A stretch of DNA of 64,000 nucleotides from an uncultured Carboxylicivirga sp. (GCA_947491945.1 CANLLN010000025.1:1-64000), one strand, 5' to 3'; positions 44,643 through 54,332 are shown, counted from the first letter of the stretch. Notes: a model not told the origin generated them from the sequence alone. Translations and numbers: made by a program.

Positions 44643-44858
44643 TGTAGTATTGTTGGTTATTTGATTAATTGTTTAAGGCCTGTTCGCCAGATTCAGCATC
44701 AGTTATTACTGAGTAGCTTGTGGTTTGGCCTTGGGCAATAAAGATAAATAAAAATCATATTTATAAAAGCGACAAATGACAGCTTGTTGTCAATTGCTAT
44801 AATTAACTGGTAATGTGAGGCTATAAATTATAACTATGATAGCAGTAGATATTATCTA
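44643..44858. other. Divergent gap between GH3 and ahpC, no gene seen
   Basis: The 301-bp gap up to the ahpC start is AT-rich. Apart from the candidate ahpC promoter at its right end I find no gene, repeat or strong hairpin. No minus-strand -7 consensus is evident for the GH3 gene. Confidence 0.6.
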
Positions 44859-44890
44859 TTTGATTGATGATGTTGCTTATTGTAGTTTCG
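44859..44890 (+). promoter_or_regulatory. Candidate ahpC promoter
   Basis: TTTG (44859-44862), 20 bp, then TAGTTTCG (44883-44890), one mismatch from TAnnTTTG, 53 bp before the ahpC ATG. Its position inside an upstream open frame supports the shorter AhpC start. Confidence 0.5.
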
Positions 44891-44943
44891 CTGCTGTTAA
44901 AAATAAAACGAACAAGATTACTAACAATAAAAAACAAATAATT

Positions 44944-45507
44944 ATGTCACAGATTGGAAAACAGATTGTAGATTTTAATGTACAGGCTTTTGTAAACAAT
45001 GATTTTAAAGCGGTAAGCAAGGATGATGTGTTGGGCAAGTGGTCCGTATTCTTCTTCTATCCGGCCGATTTTACTTTTGTGTGCCCAACAGAGTTGGAAG
45101 ATTTGGCCAATTCCTATGATGAGTTTAAAGCCACCGGTGCCGAGATCTACTCTGTATCAACCGACACGCATTTTGTGCATAAAGCATGGCACGATACTTC
45201 CGATACTATTAAAAAGATTAAATATCCCATGTTGGCTGATCCAACCGGGGTACTGTCACGTGGTTTTGATGTGATGATTGAAGAGGTGGGACTAGCCGAG
45301 CGTGGTACTTTTATTGTTAACCCCGAGGGAGAAATTGTTTCCTACGAGGTGGTGGCCGGTAATGTGGGCCGTAATGCCGATGAGCTTCTGCGCAAATTAA
45401 AAGCATTGCAATTTGTAGCCAAGCACCCATCGGAGGTATGTCCGGCCAAGTGGAAGGAAGGAAAAGAAACTCTGAAGCCAAGCATCGACCTGGTAGGGGT
45501 AATTTAA
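44944..45507 (+). CDS. ahpC: Alkyl hydroperoxide reductase subunit C (peroxiredoxin)
   Basis: A 187-residue typical 2-Cys peroxiredoxin reducing hydrogen peroxide and organic peroxides. The peroxidatic Cys47 is in FYPADFTFVCPTELED and the resolving cysteine in SEVCPAKWKEG near residue 166. I start at ATG 44944 (MSQIGKQIVDF), which matches the family; an open frame continues 36 codons upstream but overlaps the promoter. AhpF, its reductase, follows 109 bp downstream, with a hairpin between them. Confidence 0.96.
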   Translation: MSQIGKQIVDFNVQAFVNNDFKAVSKDDVLGKWSVFFFYPADFTFVCPTELEDLANSYDEFKATGAEIYSVSTDTHFVHKAWHDTSDTIKKIKYPMLADPTGVLSRGFDVMIEEVGLAERGTFIVNPEGEIVSYEVVAGNVGRNADELLRKLKALQFVAKHPSEVCPAKWKEGKETLKPSIDLVGVI

Positions 45508-45529
45508 TCAATACCATACTATTGAGGAA

Positions 45530-45562
45530 GCGGAGGTAGGCATAGTCTGCCCTCCGCCCTCT
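45530..45562 (+). terminator. Hairpin between ahpC and ahpF (attenuator-like)
   Basis: GCGGAGG (45530-45536) pairs with CCTCCGC (45551-45557), with GGCA/TGCC extending the stem inside. A short pyrimidine-rich CCTCTTTG follows. Likely a partial terminator or a transcript-stabilising structure that sets the AhpC:AhpF ratio. Confidence 0.45.
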
Positions 45563-45616
45563 TTGTCGCTTATCCGAATCTCTACTCTCCTTGATACTTA
45601 ACGCCCAAAACAGACA

Positions 45617-47179
45617 ATGATGTTAGAACAAGCTATGAAAGATCAGTTGGTCAATGTTTTTGCCAACCTGAAAAACGATTATATACTTAAGATGGTAGTG
45701 GCCGATATGCATCCCAACAAAAGTGAGTTGGTGACCTTACTGAATGAAGTGGCGGAATGCAGTCCGCACATCACAACCCAGGTAAGTAATGGCGATGCAC
45801 TTTCGTTTACCATTTTAAAGAATGGCGAGGACAGTGGTGTCCGTTTTAGGGCTGTGCCCACCGGGCATGAATTTACTACCTTATTACTCGCCATACTTAA
45901 CCTGGATGGTATTGGTAAAAACCTGCCTGACGAATTTATTATCAGTCGCATAAAAAATATTAAAAAGCAGCTTGTGCTGAAAAGCTACATTTCGCTTACC
46001 TGTACCAACTGTCCCAATGTTGTGCAGGCCCTTAATGTCATGGCCTTTCTCAATCCCAATATCAGCCACGAGATTATTGACGGGGGCATCAATAAGGGAG
46101 AGGTAGAAGCCTTAAATATTCAGGCTGTGCCCAGCGTTTATCTGAATGATGAACTTTTGCATGTGGGACGCGCATCGTTGGGCGAGCTGTTAGCAGCCAT
46201 GGAAGAGAAAACCGGTACCGTTGCGGATACCACAAATACGGTGAGCAAAGAGTATGATGTGATCGTAGTGGGAGGTGGGCCGGCCGGTGTATCAGCTGCT
46301 GTGTATGCAGCCCGTAAAGGTTTTTCAACCGCCATAGTGGCCGAAAAGATTGGGGGGCAGGTCACCGAAACTGTTTCGATAGAGAATATGATATCGGTAC
46401 CGCAAACAACGGGTGCTGAGCTATCGGCTAATCTGGTGAAGCACCTTAATGATTATCCCATTGATGTACTGGAGAATCGATGGGTGGAGAAAACAGACCT
46501 CGTGCAAGGAAAGAAGCAGTTGACTACTTCGCTGGGAGAGGTACTGACTACTCCGGCACTGATAATTGCCACCGGTGCCAGCTGGCGTAAGCTGGGCGTG
46601 CCGGGCGAGAACGATTATATTGGATCCGGCGTGGCTTTTTGTACCCATTGCGACGGGCCTTTTTACAAGGATAAGAAGGTAGTGGTGGTGGGAGGTGGTA
46701 ACTCCGGCCTGGAAGCTGCCATCGATCTTTCATCCATTGCTTCTGAGGTTACCGTGTTAGAGTTTTTGGATACGCTTAAAGGCGACCAGGTGCTGCAGGA
46801 CAAGCTGGCTCAACTGCCCAATGTGAAAGTGATTACCAACGCACAAACCCTGCAGGTGGAGGGTGATGGAACCAAGGTAAAGGGCTTACAGTTCAAGCAT
46901 CGTGGCAGTGGCGATACTGAACAGTTAAGCACTGATGGGGTGTTTGTGCAGATAGGTCTTCAGGCTAACAGTGCCGTGTTTGCGGATGTGGTGGAGACCA
47001 ACCGCATGGGTGAAATCGAAATTGATGCTCATTGCCGCACTAAAGTACCCGGTGTGTATGCTGCCGGTGATGTGTCGGTAGTGCCCTACAAACAAATTGT
47101 AATTGCCATGGGCGAAGGTTCCAAAGCAGCGCTTTCTGCTTTTGAAGACAGCATTAAAGGCAAGCTGCTCGCCAATTAA
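45617..47179 (+). CDS. ahpF: Alkyl hydroperoxide reductase subunit F
   Basis: A 520-residue FAD enzyme that passes electrons from NADH to AhpC. The N-terminal tandem thioredoxin-like domain has CTNCPNVVQAL (CxxC) near residue 130. The thioredoxin-reductase-like part shows the FAD motif VVGGGPAGVSAAVYAARKG (near 215), the redox CTHCDGPF, the NAD motif VVVGGGNSGLEAA and the closing AAGDVSVVPYKQI. Full length. Follows ahpC, forming the expected pair; no oxyR is adjacent. Confidence 0.96.
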   Translation: MMLEQAMKDQLVNVFANLKNDYILKMVVADMHPNKSELVTLLNEVAECSPHITTQVSNGDALSFTILKNGEDSGVRFRAVPTGHEFTTLLLAILNLDGIGKNLPDEFIISRIKNIKKQLVLKSYISLTCTNCPNVVQALNVMAFLNPNISHEIIDGGINKGEVEALNIQAVPSVYLNDELLHVGRASLGELLAAMEEKTGTVADTTNTVSKEYDVIVVGGGPAGVSAAVYAARKGFSTAIVAEKIGGQVTETVSIENMISVPQTTGAELSANLVKHLNDYPIDVLENRWVEKTDLVQGKKQLTTSLGEVLTTPALIIATGASWRKLGVPGENDYIGSGVAFCTHCDGPFYKDKKVVVVGGGNSGLEAAIDLSSIASEVTVLEFLDTLKGDQVLQDKLAQLPNVKVITNAQTLQVEGDGTKVKGLQFKHRGSGDTEQLSTDGVFVQIGLQANSAVFADVVETNRMGEIEIDAHCRTKVPGVYAAGDVSVVPYKQIVIAMGEGSKAALSAFEDSIKGKLLAN

Positions 47180-47366
47180 AACCTGGCTTCCTGACTAAAA
47201 ATTGGTAAAAGAAAGGGTGATCTGCCCAAACAGCAAGTTCATGGATATTTATTTGCTTTTAAAAATGGTATAAAGATAGATGAGAAGCTTCTTTTTTGGG
47301 GATTTGTTAAAATAAGGTCGTAACTTGATTAATTGTTACAGTGTTGATCTTTAAATATATAGTCCT

Positions 47367-48965
47367 ATGAAAATATTCATTAAAATAACATTTGCTATTT
47401 TGTTTCTTTGGATATCACAGCTTCAATCACAAGTTAAAAATTCGGATACTAATTTGCATTTGGCAGTCCTTCAGGGAAACTTGGAAAAGGTAAGTGAAAT
47501 CTTGAAATCCGGATCAAATATAAATGAGAAGGATCAGTACGGATCCACCCCACTCATTATAGCAACAACATTTGGTAAGCAGCAAATAGCAAAGTTATTG
47601 ATTGAAAGCGGAGCCGATTTAAGTATAGCTAATAGTCAAGGTTCTACACCACTGCATATTGCTGCTTTCTTTTGCCATAAAGACATTGTTAGGATGCTTC
47701 TTCTAAAAGGAGCAGATAAGTATATTAGAAACAATGATGGAGCCACAGCCTTTGATATTGTTACGGCACCATACGGTATTGATCGAGAAGTGTATAGACA
47801 ATTAGAGGGTGCATTAGGGCCAATGGGCCTTAAAGTTGATTCGAATTATATTAAGACTACCAGGCCAAGTATCGCCGAGATACTTAACGAAGATGCTTCC
47901 CACTACAAAAGGGTTAATTATAAACCTGTAAACCGGAAAGGCTGGCCTATTTCAAATCCCTCAGAACAGGTATTGGATAAAAATCTTGTTGCTGACCTAT
48001 ACTCCGATGCCTCCCATCTAGAAACATTGTACAGTTTACTTATTGTTAAAAACGGTTATCTTATCGGAGAAGGGTATTTTAATAAGGGATCTATAGATCA
48101 GTTATCACAGCGTGCGTCGGTAACTAAAAGTTATGTTTCGGCATTGCTTGGTATAGCCATTGAAGAAGGGTGCCTTGCAGGTATTGATCAGAAGATGCTT
48201 GATTTTTTCTCAGAAATGGAAGATAAAATAGCAGACCCACGAAAAAGACAAATTACTATCAAGCAAATGCTGCAAATGCGCGCGGGGTATCCATGGGAAG
48301 AAACGGAAGATAAATACTGGAATACCATATGGTCAGGAAAATATATTGATGCAATAGATGATATTCCATTGACACATGATCCAGGCAGTGCTTTTCAGTA
48401 TAGTAATCTAAGCTCCAATTGGCTTGCCATGATCATTTCCCGTGCTTGTAACACTGACCTAAAGTCATTTGGCGAAAAATACTTGTTTACTCCTCTAAAT
48501 GTAAAGATAGGGGATTGGCCTAAAGACCTGGACGGGTATCGTATTGGTTCCGGCGATATTCAATTTACGGCCCGTGATATGGCAAAGTTTGGATTGTTGT
48601 ATTTGAATAAAGGTCAGATTGATGGACGTCAGATAATTCCATCAGACTGGGTGAAGGAGTCCACTCAACCTTACTCAACCAATATTAATTCAGTTGGTGT
48701 AAAATCGGGTCGTTTAGGTCGCTATTTTAAGGATGTTGGATATGGCTATCAATGGTGGTCAGCAAGTGTTGGAGAACATCAATTTAATTACGCCTGGGGT
48801 CATGGTGGACAGTTAATCGTTATCTTGAGTGATTTAGATATGGTGATTGTTACTACTGCTGATCCGTTTTATGGAAAAGAGGCACATTTTAAAGCATGGA
48901 AACATGAACAGTCGATAATTAATTTGATTGGCAAATTTATCAACTCGTTACCACGTGCTGAATAA
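47367..48965 (+). CDS. Ankyrin-repeat / beta-lactamase-fold serine hydrolase fusion
   Basis: A 532-residue exported protein. After a signal peptide (to about residue 21) come about three ankyrin repeats (residues 26-140), for example NINEKDQYGSTPLIIATTFG and SQGSTPLHIAAFFCHKDIVR. A beta-lactamase class C-type domain covers about 190-530, with SxxK as SVTK (Ser251, Lys254), YxN as YSN (345-347) and the HGG triad (about 479-481, WGHGGQLIV). All catalytic motifs are intact. Such domains act as esterases, peptidases or beta-lactamases; the ankyrin part suggests a protein partner. The gene is more AT-rich than its neighbours. Confidence 0.88.
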   Translation: MKIFIKITFAILFLWISQLQSQVKNSDTNLHLAVLQGNLEKVSEILKSGSNINEKDQYGSTPLIIATTFGKQQIAKLLIESGADLSIANSQGSTPLHIAAFFCHKDIVRMLLLKGADKYIRNNDGATAFDIVTAPYGIDREVYRQLEGALGPMGLKVDSNYIKTTRPSIAEILNEDASHYKRVNYKPVNRKGWPISNPSEQVLDKNLVADLYSDASHLETLYSLLIVKNGYLIGEGYFNKGSIDQLSQRASVTKSYVSALLGIAIEEGCLAGIDQKMLDFFSEMEDKIADPRKRQITIKQMLQMRAGYPWEETEDKYWNTIWSGKYIDAIDDIPLTHDPGSAFQYSNLSSNWLAMIISRACNTDLKSFGEKYLFTPLNVKIGDWPKDLDGYRIGSGDIQFTARDMAKFGLLYLNKGQIDGRQIIPSDWVKESTQPYSTNINSVGVKSGRLGRYFKDVGYGYQWWSASVGEHQFNYAWGHGGQLIVILSDLDMVIVTTADPFYGKEAHFKAWKHEQSIINLIGKFINSLPRAE

Positions 48966-49020
48966 TTACATCGCAATGGGAAAATCACATCAGTATTATT
49001 CGGATCGCATTTTGAAGAGT

Positions 49021-51495
49021 TTAAAACTTCACTTTTAAATACAGCAAGGGCGTAAAGCCCAGAGCGGATGTGTTGACGTACACCGTGTTGACCTGGTCAA
49101 GCGGTACCACATTAAATTGGTTGTATTTAATGTTGTTGGTATCAAATACATTCATAAGCGATAAGCCTGCTTCACCTGTAAATTTGCGCCGTGATAAGCG
49201 ATAAACCAAGGCGGCATCGAGGCGCTGATAATCCTTATTAACGTTTTCCTGCAAGAGGTAATTACGGTAATATGGAAACCCGGAACCATACACGTATGCC
49301 GCCGATAGATGAAAAGGACCGAAATTTAGCAGGCCGGCTATTTTCAGTTCATGCCGCTGATCCTGCGGTGTTCGCTGGTATTCTTCAGTGGTAAAAAACG
49401 GGTAATACTCTTCCGCTCTGCTTAAGGTATAGGAGGTCCAAAAGGTATGGTGTCCAAAATCCTTTTTCAGGTAAATATCCATGCCGTAACTTCGGCTGTC
49501 GCCATTGTATAAATTGCTGATCAGATCGGAACGAACAAAACGTGTTAAACCTTTATAGGATTTGTAAAAGGCTTCAATGCTTGCCAAAAAATCATCGGGT
49601 GTATAGGCTAAGCCAAGCACATAATGCTGCGATTCAATAACAGGTATTTCATCGTCATCGGCAATGGTCCACGAATAGCGATAATTACCGCTCTCATCTT
49701 CAATCGAGCTTTTTACTAAATACTGATGATAGAGTCCCCAGGATGCCTGCAGTTTTATCTTTGGCGCGGGCTGAACCGATAGTGCCAGGCGGGGGTTGAT
49801 GTAATTTTTACTCAGGAAAAAAAAGTGCTTATAGCGCAGTCCGGCAATCAGCTTAATTTGCGGCGATAGCTGCACGGCATCCTCGATATAATACGACAGC
49901 CGGTTAGCCCTTTCCGATAAATCGATGTAGGTATTTGAGAACGTATCCTCGCGCAACACTACCTGGTTATGCACATACTCCAAACCGGTTGTTATTTCAT
50001 GATGCGAGCCGGCCGGGATGCGATGCTCCCAGCTTACTGTTGATTCAATGATATCGTTGTGAGCCTCTTCATCCCTAATGTGTCTGTCGTTTTTGTTTTT
50101 TCCCCGCTCAATGGCTTGCTGTAAGTTGTAATACGATTGTAAAGTTGAATAACTAACTCGCAAGCTTGATGAATAGCCATTGCTCCAGCTTTTACTATAA
50201 GAGATAGTACCACCCATTTGCTGTTTATCCTGGACGACTTCCTGTTGCCAGCGGCCTCTGCCATATGTTTGAGCGGTGCGCATGACAAACTCATCATTAC
50301 CCTTTAAAAGGCTGATGTAGAATAGTGTATTGCGGTCGCCCTGATAGGAGTATTTGAAATTGAAGTCGTGAAATTGATAGTCGGGAGTAACATCGACCTG
50401 ATTGATATTGAAGGTTTGTGCTTCATTAATAACATCATCAGCCCTTAGCAAATTATGATAGCTCTGACGGAAGGCCAGCATCACAGACGATTTTTTAAGC
50501 AACGGCAGTTCAAGCATGCCGTTGATAGTTTGGTTATTGACAAACACATTGAAGCCCGGCTGTTTGGTGCTTCCATTTTTTCCGATGATATTAACAATGC
50601 CGCCCGTTACATCGGGTAGGCGAGCGCCATAGGCACCTTTGTATACTTCAATATGCTTGGCCATATATGGGTTGACAGCACTAATATTATCATTGAAATT
50701 ATTTAGCCCCCAAATGGTAAAACCATCGAAAATAACCCGGCTTGTTCCTTCCGGACTTCCCCAAATAACCAAATCATTGGCTTGCTCTCCGGTGGCAAGA
50801 ATGCCCGGCTGTAAACGCAGCAGGTTAAACACCGAATTATCGCCATTGCCGGGTAAATAGTGGGCGATATGATGGTTGAGGTGCAGCAAACCCGCTACCT
50901 GACCCAGTTGTGCTGCTTTTTCAACCATGTTGTTCGTAACAATAACTTCTTTCAGGCCCACCGCTGAAGGCTGTAGGCTGAGCACGTGCAGCTGCCCCGG
51001 CGTTAGGAGTGTGTCGAGTAGGTAACATCCCAAATGAGAGACGATTACATCTTGAGCACTGTCTGATTGAAAGCTAAGATTAAAGACGCCATTCTGGTCG
51101 GCCACGGTCTGCCTGCCCCCGGCACTAACATGCGAAAAAGGCAGGCTTTCGCCGCTTCCGTATTCAACTACTTTACCATACAGCATTGCGGGTGTATCCG
51201 CAGGCTTTCGCCGGTAAATAATATAAACTTCTCCATGTTTTTCGAAGCTCAGGGGGTAGGCTTTTAATAAAGTATTTAAGGCCTCGTCAACACTATCAAA
51301 ATGCGCGGTGCAGGTGATGGCATATTGAGCAAGCTGTGCATCATTAAATGAAAACTGAAGTTTATATTCCCCGCGCCATTGGATTAATAACTCATTAAGG
51401 GGCATTGCCTGACAATTGACCTCAAGTGATTGCGCATTAACAGCTGCGACTGATGTGAGCCATAAATATACACTGATGGTAATTAATTTATTCAC
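49021..51495 (-). CDS. TonB-dependent receptor with STN domain (FecA-like)
   Basis: An 824-residue outer-membrane receptor. The signal peptide (to VNAQ) is followed by an STN signalling domain (residues about 24-92, MPLNELLIQWRGEYKLQFSF), a carboxypeptidase-regulatory-like sandwich (about 105-180), a plug (about 185-300, VFNLLRLQPGILATGEQAND, FDGFTIWGLNNFN) and a barrel ending LLYLKVKF. The STN domain is the part that touches FecR, and fecR and fecI lie directly upstream. The receptor therefore senses its own ligand. The ligand is unknown; there is no SusD, siderophore gene or glycosidase next to it. Confidence 0.92.
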   Translation of the reverse strand: MNKLITISVYLWLTSVAAVNAQSLEVNCQAMPLNELLIQWRGEYKLQFSFNDAQLAQYAITCTAHFDSVDEALNTLLKAYPLSFEKHGEVYIIYRRKPADTPAMLYGKVVEYGSGESLPFSHVSAGGRQTVADQNGVFNLSFQSDSAQDVIVSHLGCYLLDTLLTPGQLHVLSLQPSAVGLKEVIVTNNMVEKAAQLGQVAGLLHLNHHIAHYLPGNGDNSVFNLLRLQPGILATGEQANDLVIWGSPEGTSRVIFDGFTIWGLNNFNDNISAVNPYMAKHIEVYKGAYGARLPDVTGGIVNIIGKNGSTKQPGFNVFVNNQTINGMLELPLLKKSSVMLAFRQSYHNLLRADDVINEAQTFNINQVDVTPDYQFHDFNFKYSYQGDRNTLFYISLLKGNDEFVMRTAQTYGRGRWQQEVVQDKQQMGGTISYSKSWSNGYSSSLRVSYSTLQSYYNLQQAIERGKNKNDRHIRDEEAHNDIIESTVSWEHRIPAGSHHEITTGLEYVHNQVVLREDTFSNTYIDLSERANRLSYYIEDAVQLSPQIKLIAGLRYKHFFFLSKNYINPRLALSVQPAPKIKLQASWGLYHQYLVKSSIEDESGNYRYSWTIADDDEIPVIESQHYVLGLAYTPDDFLASIEAFYKSYKGLTRFVRSDLISNLYNGDSRSYGMDIYLKKDFGHHTFWTSYTLSRAEEYYPFFTTEEYQRTPQDQRHELKIAGLLNFGPFHLSAAYVYGSGFPYYRNYLLQENVNKDYQRLDAALVYRLSRRKFTGEAGLSLMNVFDTNNIKYNQFNVVPLDQVNTVYVNTSALGFTPLLYLKVKF

Positions 51496-51619
51496 GCCGC
51501 TTATTTTTGCCCGGTTGCTATTGGTAATGGTCGTTTAGTTTTATTCAGAAAGCAGTATGCCTGTTCTAATTGTTTGATGTCTATAACTATAATGCTCAAA
51601 TATCTATCGCTCGAATCAG

Positions 51620-52489
51620 CTAATAAACCCGATAGCCGTCTGCTGTTTTCTCAAATTGAAGTCCCATGGAACGGCAAATCAGATGCATCACCTCGTCGGC
51701 CGTATGGCTCCGTGTAAAATTACCGCTGTACAAACCTTCCAGCTTTTGTGGTGTTTGAATATGGATGCCATACTGTCGCTCCACTTCTTCGAACACCTGA
51801 TATAAGGGACAGGCGGTAAAAGTGAACATGCCGTCGCGCCAGGATTTGGCCTCGTTCACATCTTTGTGTGTTTCACTCAGTACTTTACCATCGGGCTGTA
51901 TGCAGGCCTGCATATTTGCTGTAATATCGGCAGTTTCGCCGCTAAGCACGCTCTCCACCCGCACCTTACCCGAATAGCAGCTAACCTTATATTGATTATA
52001 GCGTGTATAAATATTAAAGCGGGTGCCCAACACACGGGTGCGTCCTAGGTCTGATACCACCTCAAAGGTTTTGCTTTTGGCTACGCTGAAAAAGGCCTCG
52101 CCCCGCAGCTGAACCTGGCGGCGGAAAGGCCACCACAACGGATTATACTGAATTGATGAACCGGCGTTAAGCGAAATACTCGATCCATCGGGTAACAGGG
52201 TGATCAAATGTTGGCCGGGCACTGCTTCAACCGTTTTAGTATAGTAACGGAAAAAAGCCGAGGTGCCTAATAACACCATAAAAGCGGCCGCCACAGCCAT
52301 GTAAAATGAAAGAAAACGCTTGGGCGCTTTATTTATCCTTGGTGAGGCAGGCTGCTTATTAATCATTGTTTCCATCTGTTGCCATACCTCTTCTTTTGCG
52401 CGCGAATAGGGTATTTCAAGCTTAGGTAACGAGCTTGAAGATTGTTGTTCGTCCCACCATTTGTTCCTATTCAAACCATTCTGTTTCAT
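51620..52489 (-). CDS. FecR-family anti-sigma factor
   Basis: A 289-residue inner-membrane regulator. A cytosolic N-terminal part (residues 1-80) is followed by one membrane helix (about 64-82, SFYMAVAAAFMVLLGTSAFF). The periplasmic FecR domain then shows HLITLLPDGSSISLNAGSSIQYN, RQVQLRGEAFFSVAK and VLGTRFNIYTR. The C-terminal STN-interacting DUF4974 region is about 215-289. It overlaps the sigma gene by 4 bp (ATGA), so the two are translationally coupled. It should hold or activate the sigma factor depending on the receptor state. Confidence 0.93.
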   Translation of the reverse strand: MKQNGLNRNKWWDEQQSSSSLPKLEIPYSRAKEEVWQQMETMINKQPASPRINKAPKRFLSFYMAVAAAFMVLLGTSAFFRYYTKTVEAVPGQHLITLLPDGSSISLNAGSSIQYNPLWWPFRRQVQLRGEAFFSVAKSKTFEVVSDLGRTRVLGTRFNIYTRYNQYKVSCYSGKVRVESVLSGETADITANMQACIQPDGKVLSETHKDVNEAKSWRDGMFTFTACPLYQVFEEVERQYGIHIQTPQKLEGLYSGNFTRSHTADEVMHLICRSMGLQFEKTADGYRVY

Positions 52490-52974
52490 TGTACTGTTAA
52501 TGCTAGTCTTAAATAATGTAAGGCTTTTTGCATGCGTTTTTCAACAGCTTTTACACTGATATCCAAACGTGCGGCTATCTCATGGTATTTTAAGGCATCC
52601 ATCCGGCTCATTAAAAATACTTCTCTTTGTGTATCCGGCATCGCTTTCAGAGCCTTTTCGTACATTGTTTTTAGCTCTTTATAAAACAACGCCTCATCGG
52701 CCGAGGATTCATCGCCGTTGGTAAATGGCCTGGCCATAAAGGCCAGTTCTACCTGGCGGTGGCGATACTCACTAATTATGGCATCGCGAGCCATTTTGTA
52801 CAACAGAGCCAGCTGTTCATTTTGTGGTTTGTGAAGTTGCTTTTCCCATAACTTCATAAATACCTCCTGCGCAATGTCGGTGGCCTGCTCGGCCTGCCCG
52901 CAACGGTAATAAATGTAATTGCGTAAGGCATCAAAATGCTTATCAAACAACTCTTTAAACTCTTCCCGTTTCAC
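52486..52974 (-). CDS. RNA polymerase ECF sigma factor (FecI-like)
   Basis: A 162-residue sigma-70 family ECF factor. Region 2 is read in FDALRNYIYYRCGQAEQATDIAQEVFMKLW (residues about 14-45) and region 4 in ALKAMPDTQREVFLMSRMDALKYHEIAARLDISVKAVEKRM (about 112-152), the DNA-binding helix-turn-helix. It belongs to the Bacteroidota FecI group. Likely targets are its own operon and the receptor gene two positions downstream. No promoter could be assigned with confidence upstream. Confidence 0.94.
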   Translation of the reverse strand: MKREEFKELFDKHFDALRNYIYYRCGQAEQATDIAQEVFMKLWEKQLHKPQNEQLALLYKMARDAIISEYRHRQVELAFMARPFTNGDESSADEALFYKELKTMYEKALKAMPDTQREVFLMSRMDALKYHEIAARLDISVKAVEKRMQKALHYLRLALTVQ

Positions 52975-53057
52975 GATACGAAGGCTTAGTAAACAACATA
53001 AGCTAAGTTAACACGAAAAAGTGTAATTTGTCTTATGCCATGCTTGTAATATTTTTC

Positions 53058-53086
53058 AACCCCAAAGGTGCTTAGCCTTTGGGGTT
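53058..53086 (-). terminator. Hairpin after the lipoprotein gene at 53106
   Basis: AACCCCAAAGG (53058-53068) pairs perfectly with CCTTTGGGGTT (53076-53086), an 11-bp stem with a 7-nt loop. It lies 20 bp past the stop of the minus-strand lipoprotein gene and before the sigma gene. The T tract is poor in both directions. Confidence 0.6.
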
Positions 53087-53105
53087 TAACAGGATTTGAG
53101 GAGGC

Positions 53106-54050
53106 TTATTGACCCTTATGGTTTTGGTTGTTTACCTGCCGGCGCTCGCGCACACAATTACCAATGGTAAAACGATGACCACCTTCAGCACTGTTCATCC
53201 ATGCTTGGTTGTCGCAGGTGCCATTACCGTAATTAATTTTGGCAAACTCTACACCATTTTTCATAAAGGCAACTTCACCGGCTACAATGTATCGGCAATC
53301 ACCGCGTTTAACCAGTCGGTTTCGGATCTGACGCTGATACATATTGCCATCTGAATCCTCGCAGCTCATCGATCCGGTAATTTCGAATACATCATCCAAA
53401 TGATTCAGCGCTGTGCCCATGCCTTCTACCCACACCCGGGTGCACTCACAGTCGCGCTCAATAACAGTCCCATCTTCTAGTGTGAAGGTTAAATCACGGG
53501 TAATTACTACTTTCTGTTCGTCGATTAGGAAAGTTTTTACAATGATGCCTTCAATGCTTACGCCATCCACACTAAAATCGATAAAGGTAATGGTACAGGT
53601 GGCGCCATTTTCGGTGCGAGGGGCTGTTTGCACAATTTGAATAATGCCTGAAATGATGCGACCGTTGGCCAGCTCAGTGCTTTCGCCATAATCCAGGGTG
53701 ATGGTGCGTGGCCATCCCTCTTCGCCATAATCAATCTGCACATCCGGACATTGATTCAGCTTGTAACGTTCGCGATAGCGATGGTGGTTTGGTCCCGAGC
53801 CACTTTTTAATTCATATTCCGTCTGATTGGAAAACAAGCCGGTGACTGCCTCATCGCTGCCGGTAAATAATTCTACTTCGTAGGCTGCGGCCTCTGCCAC
53901 ATCGTCTAATTTAGCTTCCGTTGTAACAACGGACTCGGTGGTTGACTTTAAGTCAAGCTCTGGCAACAGATTTTCATCAATCATGTTGTCATTTTTATCG
54001 CAGGCGGTCATTCCTGCAATAAGGGCTAGTGCGAATAATACTTTTTTCAT
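53106..54050 (-). CDS. Hypothetical lipoprotein
   Basis: A 314-residue lipoprotein I do not recognise. The lipobox is GMTAC (Cys17), then DKNDN. An N-terminal acidic low-complexity stretch (residues about 30-60) leads to a beta-rich domain with GWPRTITLDYGESTE and GRIISGIIQIVQTAPRTENGATCTITFIDF, which looks like repeated antiparallel strands. Cys pairs at DCECTR and in the C-terminal NCVRERR could form a disulfide. It sits upstream of the FecI/FecR genes in the same direction, separated by a hairpin, so it is probably its own unit. Confidence 0.7.
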   Translation of the reverse strand: MKKVLFALALIAGMTACDKNDNMIDENLLPELDLKSTTESVVTTEAKLDDVAEAAAYEVELFTGSDEAVTGLFSNQTEYELKSGSGPNHHRYRERYKLNQCPDVQIDYGEEGWPRTITLDYGESTELANGRIISGIIQIVQTAPRTENGATCTITFIDFSVDGVSIEGIIVKTFLIDEQKVVITRDLTFTLEDGTVIERDCECTRVWVEGMGTALNHLDDVFEITGSMSCEDSDGNMYQRQIRNRLVKRGDCRYIVAGEVAFMKNGVEFAKINYGNGTCDNQAWMNSAEGGHRFTIGNCVRERRQVNNQNHKGQ

Positions 54051-54193
54051 GGGTCTGAACTTTAAGTGTTTTTAAATTATCGGATATAACTAGATTTTGG
54101 CATGCTTGCGCCTTCATCTATTTATATACCGCATTAAAAACCGCTTACCCTACCTGAAAATCTATTTTAATAGTTTACTTTTTGAACAACTAA

Positions 54194-54216
54194 TTGTGTA
54201 GTTTGTACTTACACAA
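54194..54216. promoter_or_regulatory. Inverted repeat upstream of chrA
   Basis: TTGTGTA (54194-54200) and TACACAA (54210-54216) form a perfect 7-bp dyad with a 9-bp spacer in the divergent gap between the lipoprotein gene and chrA. It could be an operator for a regulator of chrA; no regulator gene is adjacent. Confidence 0.35.
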
Positions 54217-54332
54217 AGATTGTCAGATGTTTTTTAACAACTTAAGTTAAGCTATATTGGATAGAAAAACAGTGTTTGTTTAATGTTAGTTGTTTGCCTA
54301 AGAATTATCAGTGTCATAAATGGTATTTAAGG

